The notes: generated from the letters alone by a model not told the origin. A DNA stretch of 64,000 nt from Vibrio aestivus (GCA_003263845.1 JYJN01000133.1:47874-111873); one strand, 5' to 3'. Counted from the stretch's first letter, positions 36,880-47,018 are shown. Program-made: numbers and translations.

Positions 36880-37535
36880 TTAGTCTGGAACCACAATCAG
36901 CCCGAGTGGTTCTAACAATTGCTCTTGCTGCCAGCCGCAGATTTTTACGCCGGTCATGTCCACCCTGCGGATATCCAAACCGTGAAGCTCTGAATGAGAC
37001 AAATCACTGCCTTGAATTCTAAACTGCTCCCAGCAATCTTCCGAGAACACTCCTCGCTAAGGTCGGACTCCTTAAATGAAGCGCCGACAAGATTTGCGCC
37101 AATCCAACGGTTCTCATAGAGATCGCATTTCTCTATCACTTGTTTTTCAAAATTGGCGTAAGACAAGTTACAGCCAGTAATGTAGGCCGAACAGAAGTAA
37201 ACTTTATGTGAAACATGATTAACGAAGTTAGTTTGAGCAAAGTTTGCCCCTTTTAAATCGCAGTCTCTGAATTCTATGCCAAAGCCATTTGCACCATTAA
37301 ACAGTGCCATCGCCAGCTTACAATCTTTAAAAGAAGCATCACGTAGGTCAGCGTAAGAAAAATCGCACCCTTCGATTTCCCCTTGTTCAATGAAAGCACA
37401 ATTGATGAACTGAGCATCCCTGAGGTTGGCTCTTTTAAAATTGCAGCGAGAGAAGGTGCAATTAGTGAAAATGGACTCGCTAAGATCCTGATGCGAGAAA
37501 TCTACATGGGTGTATTGCTGATCGGTTGCTATCAC
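36880..37535 (-). CDS. qnr: Pentapeptide-repeat Qnr family protein, frameshifted
   Basis: A chromosomal Qnr homologue: a right-handed beta-helix of pentapeptide repeats that mimics DNA and protects gyrase and topoisomerase IV from quinolones. Family hallmarks are FSHQDLSES, EGCDFSYADLRDASFKDC, GIEFRDCDLKGANF, SHKVYFCSAYITGCNLSYAN and the terminal LGLIVVPD. The frame breaks near 37062; one restored base after SDLS gives RGVFSEDCWEQFR and runs to TAA at 36880. With the GTG start at 37535 (GAGGA seven bases upstream) the protein is exactly 218 residues, the length of QnrVC1, which aligns from its first residues. The longer reading to 37574 adds an unconserved tail. Confidence 0.92.
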
Positions 37536-37917
37536 GTTTTCGTCCTCAATGTTGTTTGATTTGAAGACTACCATTTACTTAAAAGTTCTCAACAAAAACA
37601 AAACCATAAAAAACAACAACTTAAAACCACGCCAAATCGCCAATTTAAGGCATCAAACAAGCTCCTAAAGACATCGAAATTCAAATAACCGCATGAGCGA
37701 GAGTTGAAAAAAGTTTTGTTCAATGTGGAGCGCCATAGAGATTTCGATACTATTGGAAATAAAATAGGAAAGTCAGGTTCTGCACCAATACACCATTTGA
37801 ATAAAATCTAGAGTGGGAAATAACCTTTCGAGTTAAGTATTATCAATACTGGTTTGCCAAGCACAGTTGGCAATGGTCTAATACTTACAACTGATTGACC
37901 TATCTGGTAAACCCAAC
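37536..37917. other. Divergent intergenic region between qnr and sbcB
   Basis: It holds both promoters. I looked for a LexA box like that of qnrB (CTG-N10-CAG in context) and saw none. A 7-6-7 dyad TTGCCAA-GCACAG-TTGGCAA lies at 37854-37873, 45 bases before sbcB; its regulator is unknown. Confidence 0.5.
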
Positions 37918-39342
37918 ATGCAACAAGAGCACCAACCGACTTTCTTCTTCTTCGATTACGAAACGTGGGGTACTAGCCCTGCCAACGATCGTCCTAGCCA
38001 ATTTGCAGGGGTTCGTACCGATGAAGATTTCAACATAGTGGGTGAACCTCTTGTTATTTACTGTCAGCCGCCAAGCGATTACCTACCCGCGCCAGAGGCG
38101 GCGCTGATCACCGGTATCACGCCACAGAAAGCGGCTTCTCAAGGTTTACCAGAGCCTGAATTCATCGCCAAAATTCATGCTGAGCTGTCTAAGCCAAATA
38201 CCACCAGCTTAGGCTACAACAGTATTCGATTTGACGACGAAGTGACTCGCTACACGTGTTACCGCAACTTCATCGACCCATACGCATGGAGCTGGCAAAA
38301 TGGCAACTCTCGTTGGGATCTGTTGGATGTCATGCGTGCTTGCCATGCACTTCGCCCTGAAGGCATTAACTGGCCAGAAAATGAAGAAGGTTTCCCAAGT
38401 TTTAAACTTGAACACTTGTCTGTAGCTAACAGTATTGAACACAGCAATGCCCACGATGCGATGGCAGATGTGATTGCCACTATCGAAATGGCGAAGAAAC
38501 TGAAAGCTGCTCAACCAAAACTGTTCAATTACTTCTTTGAAATGCGCCATAAGCGTAAGCTCAATGAGCTCGTTGATATTGTAAACATGACACCGCTAAT
38601 GCACGTATCCGGCATGCTAGGAAAAGAATGCCAATACACCAGTTGGATTGTTCCAATTGCGTGGCATCCGACCAACAAGAATGCGGTCATTGTGGCAGAT
38701 CTTGCCAAGTCACCTCAGCCACTAATTGATCTTTCTGCAGATGAACTACGCGAGCGTCTATATACTAAACACTCTGATTTAGCGCCAGATGAGGTACCAG
38801 TGCCTTTAAAACTGGTTCACCTGAATAAGTGTCCTATTCTCGCACCGGCGAAAACATTAACCGCTGAAAACGCAGGCGTTATCGGAATTGATCGTGAAGC
38901 ATGCCTTGCTAATCTTGCCATTATTCGTCAGCACCCAGAGATCCGCGAGAAGCTTAATGAGCTATATAGCGTTGAAAGAGAATATGACAACAAAGGCGAT
39001 GTTGATAGCCAATTGTACGACGGGTTCTTCTCTCCAGCAGACAAAGCAGCGATGAATATCATTCGCGAATCTAAACCTGAACAACTTGGCAGTTTGGATA
39101 TCTCGTTTAACGACAAGCGAATTGAACCACTTCTATTTCGCTACCGTGCACGCCACTACTCATGGACGTTGAGCGAAGCTGAACAAGCGAAATGGGCGGC
39201 CCACTGCCGAGATTACTACGAAGCTAAACTGCCTGACTACATGCTCAACTTGGAAAACTTAGTTCACGAACATGAGAGCGATGAAAGCAAGATCGCGATA
39301 CTCAAAGCGGTGTACCATTATGTCGAAAAACTGGCTTCTTAG
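37918..39342 (+). CDS. sbcB: Exodeoxyribonuclease I, SbcB
   Basis: Exonuclease I degrades single-stranded DNA 3' to 5' and takes part in recombination and mismatch repair. At 474 residues it is the size of the E. coli enzyme. The DnaQ-like exonuclease motifs are FFFDYETWG (Exo I, residues 10-18), LGYNSIRFDDE (Exo II, near 99) and HDAMADVIATIEMA (Exo III, near 179). The C-terminal SH3-like and helical domains, which bind SSB, are present. It is unbroken and monocistronic. Confidence 0.96.
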   Translation: MQQEHQPTFFFFDYETWGTSPANDRPSQFAGVRTDEDFNIVGEPLVIYCQPPSDYLPAPEAALITGITPQKAASQGLPEPEFIAKIHAELSKPNTTSLGYNSIRFDDEVTRYTCYRNFIDPYAWSWQNGNSRWDLLDVMRACHALRPEGINWPENEEGFPSFKLEHLSVANSIEHSNAHDAMADVIATIEMAKKLKAAQPKLFNYFFEMRHKRKLNELVDIVNMTPLMHVSGMLGKECQYTSWIVPIAWHPTNKNAVIVADLAKSPQPLIDLSADELRERLYTKHSDLAPDEVPVPLKLVHLNKCPILAPAKTLTAENAGVIGIDREACLANLAIIRQHPEIREKLNELYSVEREYDNKGDVDSQLYDGFFSPADKAAMNIIRESKPEQLGSLDISFNDKRIEPLLFRYRARHYSWTLSEAEQAKWAAHCRDYYEAKLPDYMLNLENLVHEHESDESKIAILKAVYHYVEKLAS

Positions 39343-39379
39343 AAGACGAACTAATCACGAGGATAAGTGTTCATAAGCA

Positions 39380-39745
39380 ATGATTAAAACAGGTCTAAAG
39401 TACATTGTCTCTCTCGCATTGATATTTGGGTGCTTGGCAGTAGGCAATGCATTGCAATCAGCTTTAGGGCTTTCGATCCCAGGAAGTATCTTTGGGATGC
39501 TCGCGCTGTTCGGGTTAATGGCGAGCGGTCTAGTCCCTGTCGAATGGGTTCGCCCTGGCGCGAACTTGTTTATCCGCTATATGATCTTACTTTTCGTACC
39601 AATCAGTGTCGGCCTAATGCAACATTTTGATCTGCTAGCCGCGAATGCGCTTTCCATCCTTGCCAGTGCAATCGGTGGTACCGCCATTGTTCTGGTTATA
39701 TTGGCCTTCGCACTTGATCGCTTCTTAAAAGAGGAGAAAAAGTAA
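39380..39745 (+). CDS. CidA/LrgA (YohJ-like) holin-like membrane protein
   Basis: A 121-residue protein with four hydrophobic helices of the CidA/LrgA family. The segment [20 protein letters not shown], then [20 protein letters not shown] and [11 protein letters not shown], is typical. It pairs with the LrgB-type gene that begins within its stop codon (ATGA-like overlap at 39745). Members of the pair have been tied to cell lysis control and to pyruvate or other small-metabolite movement across the inner membrane; which applies here is open. Confidence 0.91.
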   Translation: MIKTGLKYIVSLALIFGCLAVGNALQSALGLSIPGSIFGMLALFGLMASGLVPVEWVRPGANLFIRYMILLFVPISVGLMQHFDLLAANALSILASAIGGTAIVLVILAFALDRFLKEEKK

Positions 39746-40422
39746 TGTGGCTATTAGCGACGATTATCGTCTTTCTCTTTGCTCGCTGGATTGCGATCAA
39801 ATTTAACAATCCACTGCTTAACCCCTTGCTCATCAGCCTGACCATATTGATACCCCTGTTATTGGTTACCAAAGTCCCGTACGGAGACTATTACGCAGAC
39901 AATCGCTGGATTAACTTTTTACTGCAACCTGCGGTAGTGGCGTTGGCCTACCCTTTATACGAACAGCTTCCTCAGATTCGCCGAAATTGGCGTATCATTA
40001 TGCTGGCGTGTGGTGTGGGCAGTATTATGTCAATGCTTACTGCCACCACAATCGCGGTAATGTTCAATACTGATATTACCTTGATTGCGAGTTTGTTAGG
40101 AAAGTCGGTTACCACACCTATTGCAATGGAAGTGTCTAGTCACCTTGGCGGGGAACCCGCAATCGCCGCCATTTTGGTCTTACTAGTAGGCCTGTTTGGG
40201 GCGATTTTTGCCTACCCAATTTACAACGCTTTAAACATTACTCACCCTATCGCCAAAGGATTAACCATGGGAACGGTGTCGCATGCTTTAGGCACAGCCA
40301 CCTGTGCTGAAAAAGACAGCAAAGATGCCGCTTTTAGCTCACTAGCACTTGTGGTGTGTGGTGTGATTACCTCGATTTTGGCACCAAGCTTTTTCGCATT
40401 TTCATTGTGGTTGATGAGCTAA
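39745..40422 (+). CDS. CidB/LrgB (YohK-like) membrane protein
   Basis: A 225-residue partner of the LrgA-type protein, with six to seven hydrophobic helices. The conserved stretch SLLGKSVTTPIAMEVSSHLG (near residue 114) and GTVSHALGTATCAEKD (near 178) identify the LrgB family. The start overlaps the stop of the previous gene by one base. It is complete. The two form an operon after sbcB, 38 bases beyond its stop. Confidence 0.92.
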   Translation: MWLLATIIVFLFARWIAIKFNNPLLNPLLISLTILIPLLLVTKVPYGDYYADNRWINFLLQPAVVALAYPLYEQLPQIRRNWRIIMLACGVGSIMSMLTATTIAVMFNTDITLIASLLGKSVTTPIAMEVSSHLGGEPAIAAILVLLVGLFGAIFAYPIYNALNITHPIAKGLTMGTVSHALGTATCAEKDSKDAAFSSLALVVCGVITSILAPSFFAFSLWLMS

Positions 40423-40637
40423 GGTTTCAAAATCATTGCAAATACTTTCCAAGCAAATGATTCACGAAGCAAGTGCATTGCTCGTCGCATTTATTATCAG
40501 TGCAATCGGTTTCAAATGTGAGATCACTCAAACAATGCAATCTAATTACTCGTTACATTAACAATAGTGATCTATATCTCTGAAATATCCTCAATGCCGC
40601 TTAGAATGAAAGTCAAGAACTCTAAAAAGGAACGACT

Positions 40638-41525
40638 ATGAACTCTAGCATTGAAAAAGCGCTGGCTGATTTATCTCCGAAACTGAGAGAAGTGTTAGCG
40701 CCCATTGTGACGAGCGAGTCATTTGATGCCACAATCTCTGCCGAGCAATTCAAGCAATTACTTGATGCTTCCGATATGACTGATGCCGACCTTCGTGTTG
40801 CTCTACTTCCTTTTGCAGCGGCATATTCCCACGCACCTATCTCAAATTTTTATGTTGGTGCTATCGTACGTGGCTTGTCAGGTAAACTCTACTTTGGTGC
40901 AAACATGGAATATGACGGCGTGCAGCTCGGGCAAACTGTTCACGCCGAACAATGTGCTATTAGCCATGCATGGATGAAGGGTGAAGAAGGTATCACAGAT
41001 ATCACGATTAACTACAGCCCATGTGGCCACTGCCGACAGTTCATGAACGAACTATCAACAGCAAACGATTTGATGGTTCAACTGCCACAGCGTGAAGCAA
41101 TGACATTGCAGCAATATTTACCAGAATCGTTTGGCCCTGCTGACTTGGGCGTTGAATCTGCTCTGATGGCATCGACTGATCATGGTTTCGCCTTGGATAC
41201 AGATGAGCTGCTTCTTACAGACACTCTCACGGCAATGAACAAAAGCCATGCACCCTACACGTCCAATTTCAGTGGTGTTGGCCTACTAACAAAATCGGGC
41301 AAGGTATACTTAGGTGCTTACGCAGAAAATGCAGCGTTCAACCCTTCTCTACCTCCACTTCAAGTTGCTCTCAACCAGCTGATTCTCGCGGGCGATGAGT
41401 TTAGCAGTATTACCGAAGCGGCGTTGATTGAGAAAGACGGCGGCAGTATCAGCCACCTAGCGGACACACAATCGACATTAGAAGCCCTCAACCCTGATAT
41501 TCCGCTAAGTTACACGACGATTTAG
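40638..41525 (+). CDS. cdd: Cytidine deaminase Cdd
   Basis: Cdd converts cytidine and deoxycytidine to uridine and deoxyuridine in pyrimidine salvage. The 295 residues are the long, dimeric enterobacterial type: an active N-terminal catalytic domain with [11 protein letters not shown] (zinc His and catalytic Glu, near residue 102) and [12 protein letters not shown] (zinc Cys pair, near 129), then a C-terminal domain that has lost the zinc motif. The ribosome site is AAAAAGGA. A perfect hairpin (41533-41556) follows the stop but lacks a T run. Confidence 0.95.
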   Translation: MNSSIEKALADLSPKLREVLAPIVTSESFDATISAEQFKQLLDASDMTDADLRVALLPFAAAYSHAPISNFYVGAIVRGLSGKLYFGANMEYDGVQLGQTVHAEQCAISHAWMKGEEGITDITINYSPCGHCRQFMNELSTANDLMVQLPQREAMTLQQYLPESFGPADLGVESALMASTDHGFALDTDELLLTDTLTAMNKSHAPYTSNFSGVGLLTKSGKVYLGAYAENAAFNPSLPPLQVALNQLILAGDEFSSITEAALIEKDGGSISHLADTQSTLEALNPDIPLSYTTI

Positions 41526-41532
41526 TTTGTGA

Positions 41533-41556
41533 TTAAGACTCAATCTTGAGTCTTAA
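41533..41556. repeat. 11-bp inverted repeat after cdd
   Basis: TTAAGACTCAA and TTGAGTCTTAA are separated by TC. There is no T tract on the plus side, so it may stabilise the mRNA end or act as a weak terminator. Confidence 0.6.
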
Positions 41557-41743
41557 GGAAAATAGCCATTTGGGCTCTACTTTAATAAGTCGAGCCCTTT
41601 TATTTTCGTGCTACATTGTGTGTTCATTTTATCGAAAACAGGCTCGCGTGACTTTCAATAGGTTGATCGATAGAGATAAGAGAAACGTACTGCTTGTTGT
41701 TTACGTTAGTAGTTTACCTTTATTGTATATTTAGAGCGCTTAT

Positions 41744-42193
41744 ATGACCCCAAAACTGACTCTGTTTTTCGACGCCACTTGCCCACTATGTTCTAAAGAG
41801 ATGGACTCCCTTCGACGCCATGATGCAAACCAGTCTCTTAAACTCGTTAATCTTTACGGTCAAGAGATGGATGAATACCCACAGATCGATGTGGCCGAAG
41901 CAAACAAAGTGCTTCATGCCATCGATGAAAACAATCAACTACTGCTTGGATTAGATGTAACGCATCGGGCTTGGTCATTAGTTGGAAGAGGTTGGATTTA
42001 TGCGCCACTGCGCTGGTCGCTTCTTAAACCCATCGCAGATTGGTTCTATATACGGTTTGCCAATAATCGCTACAAAATATCTTACTGGTTAACCGGAACA
42101 AGACGCTACATAGATCAAGATTGCTCATCAGGCACCTGTGGTATCAGGTCTAAGACTAAAAATGAGAACAATAAGCAAACTCGTGACGCCTAA
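41744..42193 (+). CDS. DCC family (DUF393) thiol-disulfide oxidoreductase-like protein
   Basis: A 149-residue DUF393/DCC protein. The name-giving motif appears as FFDATCPLCSKEMDSLRRHD (residues 7-26), with D-x-x-C-x-x-C placed like a thioredoxin-fold active site. The later segment includes a hydrophobic GRGWIYAPLRWSLLKPIADW. The C-terminal tail has two further cysteines in CSSGTCGIRSK, unusual for the family and perhaps metal or thiol related. The substrate is unknown. It converges with the response-regulator gene. Confidence 0.87.
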   Translation: MTPKLTLFFDATCPLCSKEMDSLRRHDANQSLKLVNLYGQEMDEYPQIDVAEANKVLHAIDENNQLLLGLDVTHRAWSLVGRGWIYAPLRWSLLKPIADWFYIRFANNRYKISYWLTGTRRYIDQDCSSGTCGIRSKTKNENNKQTRDA

Positions 42194-42244
42194 CGCCACG
42201 AGCTGAAACCGACCTTTCGTCAATATGGACTAGTGTAATACCGA

Positions 42245-42718
42245 CTAATGTAATCGAGATAGAACTACTTGTTGGTCAAGCTCCATCTGGTAGTCCGTGT
42301 AATCAAGGCCTTGGTCAAAAATGAATTCCGTCACTAGCGTGCGAATACATTCTACCAACGTACTGGCCTGCCAAGGTTTCTCAAAGTACCGATCAATACC
42401 AGCAGTGTTAATCGCATTGATCGTATCGGCGTGAGTCGCTTGTCCAGTCAAAAGGATCTTTTTAGTGTGCGTAAAGCGGCTATCTTGAGAGACTTCTGTT
42501 AGTAACTCGACACCCGTTTTACCCGGCATCACATGGTCAGAAACCAAGACGGCAACCATCTCCCCTTCTGCATCCAGTTCATCCATAAGATCCAAGACTT
42601 CTTCCGCTGACTCACAATCTTCAATGTTAAGCCATGCCGTTAGAGGCTCTAAATCTTGCAGTACTGCGCTTAATACCTCTCGTTGGTCATCAACGCATAT
42701 TAAATTAAGCTTCTCCAT
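42245..42718 (-). CDS. Response regulator, receiver domain with short C-terminal extension
   Basis: About 157 residues. The receiver domain runs from MEKLNLICVDDQREVLSAVL with the acidic pair D-D; the phospho-acceptor Asp is in LVSDHVMPGKTG (near 62) and the Lys in FEKPWQ (near 117). No DNA-binding or enzymatic output domain follows, only about 30 residues (FDQGLDYTDYQMELDQQVVL). It resembles stand-alone regulators that dock to other proteins. I place the start at ATG 42718 (GAGGG six bases upstream), which overlaps the kinase gene by 14 bases. It is the partner of the kinase encoded just before it. Confidence 0.9.
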   Translation of the reverse strand: MEKLNLICVDDQREVLSAVLQDLEPLTAWLNIEDCESAEEVLDLMDELDAEGEMVAVLVSDHVMPGKTGVELLTEVSQDSRFTHTKKILLTGQATHADTINAINTAGIDRYFEKPWQASTLVECIRTLVTEFIFDQGLDYTDYQMELDQQVVLSRLH

Positions 42719-44093
42719 GTTCACCCTCGATTGGTAGTTTAATCCTAAAAATGGTTTTCTGTTCGTCGCTTTTGACTGCTATAGAGCCGCCATAACCTGC
42801 GACGATACGTTTCACGATCGAAAGCCCGAGACCAAGCCCGAATGACAAGCCGCCTTTCTTCGTCGTGAAGTTAGGCTGAAAAATCTTTCGCCGAGTCACT
42901 TCATCAATTTCCGGGCCATTATTGGTAATGGTCACGAGCATCTTTTGTTTCACGTAGCGGGTTTGTATTTCTATGGCAGGGTTGGGCGTATGTTGCAGAG
43001 CATCACACGCGTTCTTAATGATATTGACCCAAATCTGCACTAGCTCGGTTTTAAGGCCATGAAACTTCGGTAATTCTGACGGCCGAACTCTCACTTCGAT
43101 ACGTCGAATCTCACTTTGCAACAATGACAGCGCATGATTGATTGAGTCGTTAATATCGACTGCTTCATCCACGTCAATATCAGTACGGCCCAGCTGTTTA
43201 ACCGATTTAACGATGCCAACCGTGTGTCGGGATGCTAATCGTAAATCATGAAGATCAGCCCCCATTTGCCAAAAGCGCAGCGCTTGTTGCGGATTTGCCA
43301 ACCATGAAGACAAATGTTCTTTCTCTGGGTTTGCTTTGGCTATTTGACGAGCTGTGGCTTTATCAAGTCCATAAGTCTTTTCGAGTTCTCGGCCCCGCTT
43401 GCGTGCCTCAGATGACGAGATGCTTTGCCCACGCATCAAGCCAAAATCAAAGTATTGACTCGCTTCTGGGTGCACTTCTTCAAGCAATTCAATCAGAGTG
43501 GTTTCAAGCCGATCCGACTTACTGCTGACCACGCCAATCGCATTGTTAAGCTCATGAGCGATACCCGCAGCGAGTTGCCCCAACGTCGTCATCTGCTCAG
43601 CGGTGTGCAACTTTTGAAGTGCTTTTTCTTTCGCGATCGCTTCTTGGCTAGCGCGTCGTTGTCTTCTTGAAAGCTCATTCACGATTACCGGCGTGAATTG
43701 AGCCGTCAAAGGTCCATTGAGAGCCATATCAATCGCTTGGGTATTTCTGTCAATCCAAGCCAATTCGGCCTGCTTTTTTACAACCACACTGGATGAGGCT
43801 TCCCAAGATCCAGAGAAGAAACTATGAACACCAATGAAAGCACCCGATGACGCGGAGAACACTTTAGTCTCGACTTTCGAAGCGTCATGGTAATAGCCTT
43901 CAAGCTCACCATTCACAACATAATAGAGCCGTTCATTCTTACCGCTTTGTTCCAATATCTTGGTGCCAACATCAACCACGATGCGCCGTTCAGGCTGACT
44001 AAAATAGCGTTCAATCAGCAATTCTAGTTGCTTTGAATCATATTGGGTTGATACATCGCCTACCCCATAAAACCGATGGAGTGCAGAATCCAA
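42705..44093 (-). CDS. Histidine kinase with N-terminal cyclic-nucleotide-binding-like domain
   Basis: A soluble 462-residue kinase. Residues 25-135 are a cNMP/Crp-like sensor domain (LIERYFSQPERRIVVDVGTK, ERLYYVVNGELEGYY, SASSGAFIGVHSFFSG). HisKA follows with the phospho-His in LGQLAAGIAHELNNAIGVV (near 181). The N box is NIIKNACDAL, and G boxes FTTKKGGLSFGLGLGLSI are near 420. No membrane helix is present. The only start that keeps the sensor domain is TTG at 44093, inside the last 34 bases of the SLC13 gene, so expression is coupled to that transporter. It may read out transporter activity or a nucleotide; this is inference. Confidence 0.9.
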   Translation of the reverse strand: MDSALHRFYGVGDVSTQYDSKQLELLIERYFSQPERRIVVDVGTKILEQSGKNERLYYVVNGELEGYYHDASKVETKVFSASSGAFIGVHSFFSGSWEASSSVVVKKQAELAWIDRNTQAIDMALNGPLTAQFTPVIVNELSRRQRRASQEAIAKEKALQKLHTAEQMTTLGQLAAGIAHELNNAIGVVSSKSDRLETTLIELLEEVHPEASQYFDFGLMRGQSISSSEARKRGRELEKTYGLDKATARQIAKANPEKEHLSSWLANPQQALRFWQMGADLHDLRLASRHTVGIVKSVKQLGRTDIDVDEAVDINDSINHALSLLQSEIRRIEVRVRPSELPKFHGLKTELVQIWVNIIKNACDALQHTPNPAIEIQTRYVKQKMLVTITNNGPEIDEVTRRKIFQPNFTTKKGGLSFGLGLGLSIVKRIVAGYGGSIAVKSDEQKTIFRIKLPIEGEHGEA

Positions 44094-45476
44094 ACCATGA
44101 CGAAGCTTAGGAAAACGCCGACGATACCTAAGATTGCCCCGACTTTTGCCATCTGATTGGTTTGAACATTGCCCGTGGCATGAGCAAGCGCATTCGGCGG
44201 TGTACTAATAGGTAAAGACATACCCAACGACGCAGCAAAAGTCACCACCAAAATCAGAGTCATCTCACCACCTAGTGGCGCTAGAGAAACCATTGACGAG
44301 CCTAAAGCCGCCATGATCGGCATTAGCAAGTTAGCTGTTGCCGTGTGAGACATAAAGTTAGCCATGAGTAAGCACAAGAATGCAGCGCCAATAAGCACAA
44401 CATACGGAGAGAACATGCCAAATGGAATGCTGTGAACCACCAGCTTGGCAAGACCCGTTTGGTCGAGAGCCAGACCAAGCGCAATACCGCCGGAGACTAG
44501 CCAAAGCACATCCCAAGAGATCTTCTTCAAATCCTCTTTATTGATGATGCCAGTGATAGAAAAAATCGCGACAGGGATAAGCGCCACGGTGTAAGAGTTC
44601 ATACCGTGTGATGAGCCCATCAACCAAAGCAGAATGGTGGACGCGAACGTGATGTACACAATGATCGCTTTAGGTGTTTTAAGGAAACGCCCTTTAATCG
44701 TTAATTCAATCTTCTGTTGGTCAGCTTTATATAGTGAACCAATCAGGAACCAAGCTAAAGCCATCATGACAATCACAAATGGTACGCCGAAGGCATCCAT
44801 TCTCCAAAGGTAATCAGGTTATCACCCACCAAGTACTTCAATGCAATGGCATTAGGTGGAGTACCAATAGGCGTACCAATACCACCAATGTTTGCGGCAA
44901 CAGGAATACATAACGCAAAGGCAACTCGGCCTGGATCTTTCGGCCCAAATACGGCAATAACCGGCGTAAGGATAGACAACATCATCGCTGTGGTTGCAGT
45001 ATTAGACATAAACATTGAGAAGACGCCAGTAATCAGCATCAAGCCAAGCATGACAAACTTTGGATCTTGCCCGAATGGTTTTAATAAAACACGAGCAAGG
45101 TTGACATCTAAACGGTACTTGGTCGCCGCCATCGCTAAGAAGAAGCCCCCAAGAACAGCATGATTATAGGGCTGGCAAATGTGGCCATGATGTCGTTGTA
45201 TTTTAGCAACTCGCCAAAATGCGCCTCCCCTTCATCCAATCGGAAGAAGAATATGCCTTTATTCGAGAGCATCAGTAGCTCAAGCACAATGATGACGACC
45301 GAAGTCGCGTAAATCGGAATAGGTTCAAACACCCAGCACAACGCTGCCAATAAGAAGATGGCAATCACACGCTGCTGAACAATGGTTAAACCTTCAAACG
45401 GGAAAGCAGAAAGTGGAAGTAGTAAAACAATAAGAGGGATAACAATAGGGATTATGTATTTCAAATACGGGCGCAT
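44060..45476 (-). CDS. SLC13/DASS family anion or dicarboxylate symporter, frameshifted twice
   Basis: A sodium-coupled anion transporter of the SLC13 (divalent anion:Na+ symporter) family, about 472 residues and eleven or more membrane segments after repair. The diagnostic SNTATTAMMLSILTPV and IGGIGTPIGTPPNAIAL are in the middle piece, and SHTATANLLMPIMAAL with PISTPPNALAHATG in the last: the paired SNT motifs that bind Na+ and substrate. Breaks near 45134 and 44800 each need one added base. The start is uncertain (ATG 45476 or ATG 45491). The kinase gene begins inside its end. It probably carries citrate, succinate or a related dicarboxylate; sulfate is possible. Confidence 0.87.
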
Positions 45477-45681
45477 AGCACAACATCTCATCCTGAGAAA
45501 CGACAAACAGCAGAGTGAGCAAGGGCTCGCTCCAATCCGCAGCGATTATGGAGCGCTTAATGTTCTGTTTATTGGTGATAGATCAATGAATGTTCATTCA
45601 TATTTCAATTGTCGCCACTTCTTTGCGTTAGGTCAGATTTTCTCGATCTAAATCACACACATCTAGACACAAAACCAACCC

Positions 45682-45697
45682 GCGCAAACGTTTGCTT
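45682..45697 (+). promoter_or_regulatory. PurR box upstream of purT
   Basis: GCGCAAACGTTTGCTT contains the perfect palindrome GCAAACGTTTGC (45684-45695) and matches the PurR operator (ACGCAAACGTTTNCNT) almost fully. TATTAT (about 45714-45719) downstream can serve as -10, so the box overlaps the -35. Confidence 0.9.
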
Positions 45698-45760
45698 TTT
45701 TTGTTGATTTCCGTATTATGCATCACAAATTTACACTCTTACATTTTATGAGGACGTCCT

Positions 45761-46936
45761 ATGTTTGGTACTGCTACGAGAGAAAATGCAACTCGTGTTC
45801 TGCTTCTTGGTTCTGGTGAGCTAGGTAAAGAAGTGGCGATTGAATGTCAGCGCCTAGGCCTAGAAGTTATTGCTTGCGACCGTTACGCTGATGCTCCAGC
45901 GATGCAAGTTGCCCATCGTAGCTACGTGGTAGACATGCTTGATGGTGAGGCACTTGAAGCGATTATTGCACAAGAAAAGCCTGACTACGTCGTTCCTGAA
46001 ATAGAAGCTATTGCGACAGACAAGTTAGTAGAACTGGAAGCGAAAGGCCTAAACGTTGTTCCTACTGCAAATGCCACTAAGCTGACAATGAACCGCGAAG
46101 GCATTCGTCGTTTGGCCGCAGAGGAGCTTGAACTCACCACTTCTCCATACCGTTTTGCAGACACTTTCGAAGAGTTCAAAGCTGCAGTTGAGTTTGTTGG
46201 TCTACCTTGTGTAACTAAACCTGTGATGAGTTCTTCTGGTAAAGGCCAAAGTGTAATGAAGTCAGAAGACGATATTGCGAAGGCTTGGGAATACGCTCAA
46301 GATGGCGGCCGCACGGGCGCAGGCCGAGTCATCGTAGAAGGCTTCATCGACTTTGACTACGAAATTACGTTGCTGACTGTTCGCGCAGTCGATGGCGTTC
46401 ATTTCTGTGCGCCAATTGGGCATCGTCAAGAAGATGGTGACTACCGTGAATCTTGGCAGCCACAACTGATGTCTGAAGCAGCCCTAAAAGCGGCGCAAAA
46501 CAGTGCAGAAAAGGTAGTAAATGCTCTTGGTGGTTATGGTTTGTTTGGCGTCGAGTTGTTTATTAAAGGGGATACCGTTATCTTTAATGAAGTTTCACCT
46601 CGCCCGCACGATACCGGCTTGGTTACTCTGATCTCTCAAGAACAATCTGAATTCGCTTTGCACGTTCGTGCATTCACTGGAATGCCAATCCACTCTATTG
46701 TTCAAATTGGTCCTGCAGCGTCAGCCGTTGTATTAGGTCAAGGCACATCAACCAATATTCGCTTCGATGGGCTTGCAGATGCGCTAGCAGCGCCTCAAAC
46801 TCAGCTGCGCCTATTTGGAAAGCCAGACATTGATGGCCGCCGCCGTTTAGGTGTTGCTTTAACACGTCGCAACTCAGTAGAAAGCGCGATTGAAGATGCC
46901 ATCGAATCAGCAAGCAAAGTTAAGGTGATTTACTAA
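45761..46936 (+). CDS. purT: Phosphoribosylglycinamide formyltransferase 2, PurT
   Basis: PurT makes formyl-GAR from GAR, formate and ATP, the formate-dependent alternative to PurN in purine synthesis. It is a 391-residue ATP-grasp enzyme. The N-terminal substrate motif is [20 protein letters not shown] (residues 13-32), [15 protein letters not shown] near 150 is the ATP-grasp lysine loop, and [16 protein letters not shown] near 283 is the Mg-binding region. The ribosome site is TGAGGACG. A PurR box in its promoter fits purine repression. It is complete and closed by a strong terminator. Confidence 0.96.
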   Translation: MFGTATRENATRVLLLGSGELGKEVAIECQRLGLEVIACDRYADAPAMQVAHRSYVVDMLDGEALEAIIAQEKPDYVVPEIEAIATDKLVELEAKGLNVVPTANATKLTMNREGIRRLAAEELELTTSPYRFADTFEEFKAAVEFVGLPCVTKPVMSSSGKGQSVMKSEDDIAKAWEYAQDGGRTGAGRVIVEGFIDFDYEITLLTVRAVDGVHFCAPIGHRQEDGDYRESWQPQLMSEAALKAAQNSAEKVVNALGGYGLFGVELFIKGDTVIFNEVSPRPHDTGLVTLISQEQSEFALHVRAFTGMPIHSIVQIGPAASAVVLGQGTSTNIRFDGLADALAAPQTQLRLFGKPDIDGRRRLGVALTRRNSVESAIEDAIESASKVKVIY

Positions 46937-46973
46937 TCCCTTACCGAACCAATGAGAAGCATCCGATCAAAAT

Positions 46974-46997
46974 GGCCGCGAACTTCGCGGCCTTTTT
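46974..46997 (+). terminator. Rho-independent terminator of purT
   Basis: GGCCGCG-AACTT-CGCGGCC is followed directly by TTTTT (46993-46997), 38 bases after the purT stop. Confidence 0.93.
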
Positions 46998-47018
46998 AGA
47001 TCAACTAATTAAAAGGTA

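Noticed and set aside
41546..41734. 62-residue ORF before the DCC-family gene
   Set aside because: It starts with a non-ATG codon inside the cdd hairpin region, has no ribosome site and no family; treated as leader sequence.
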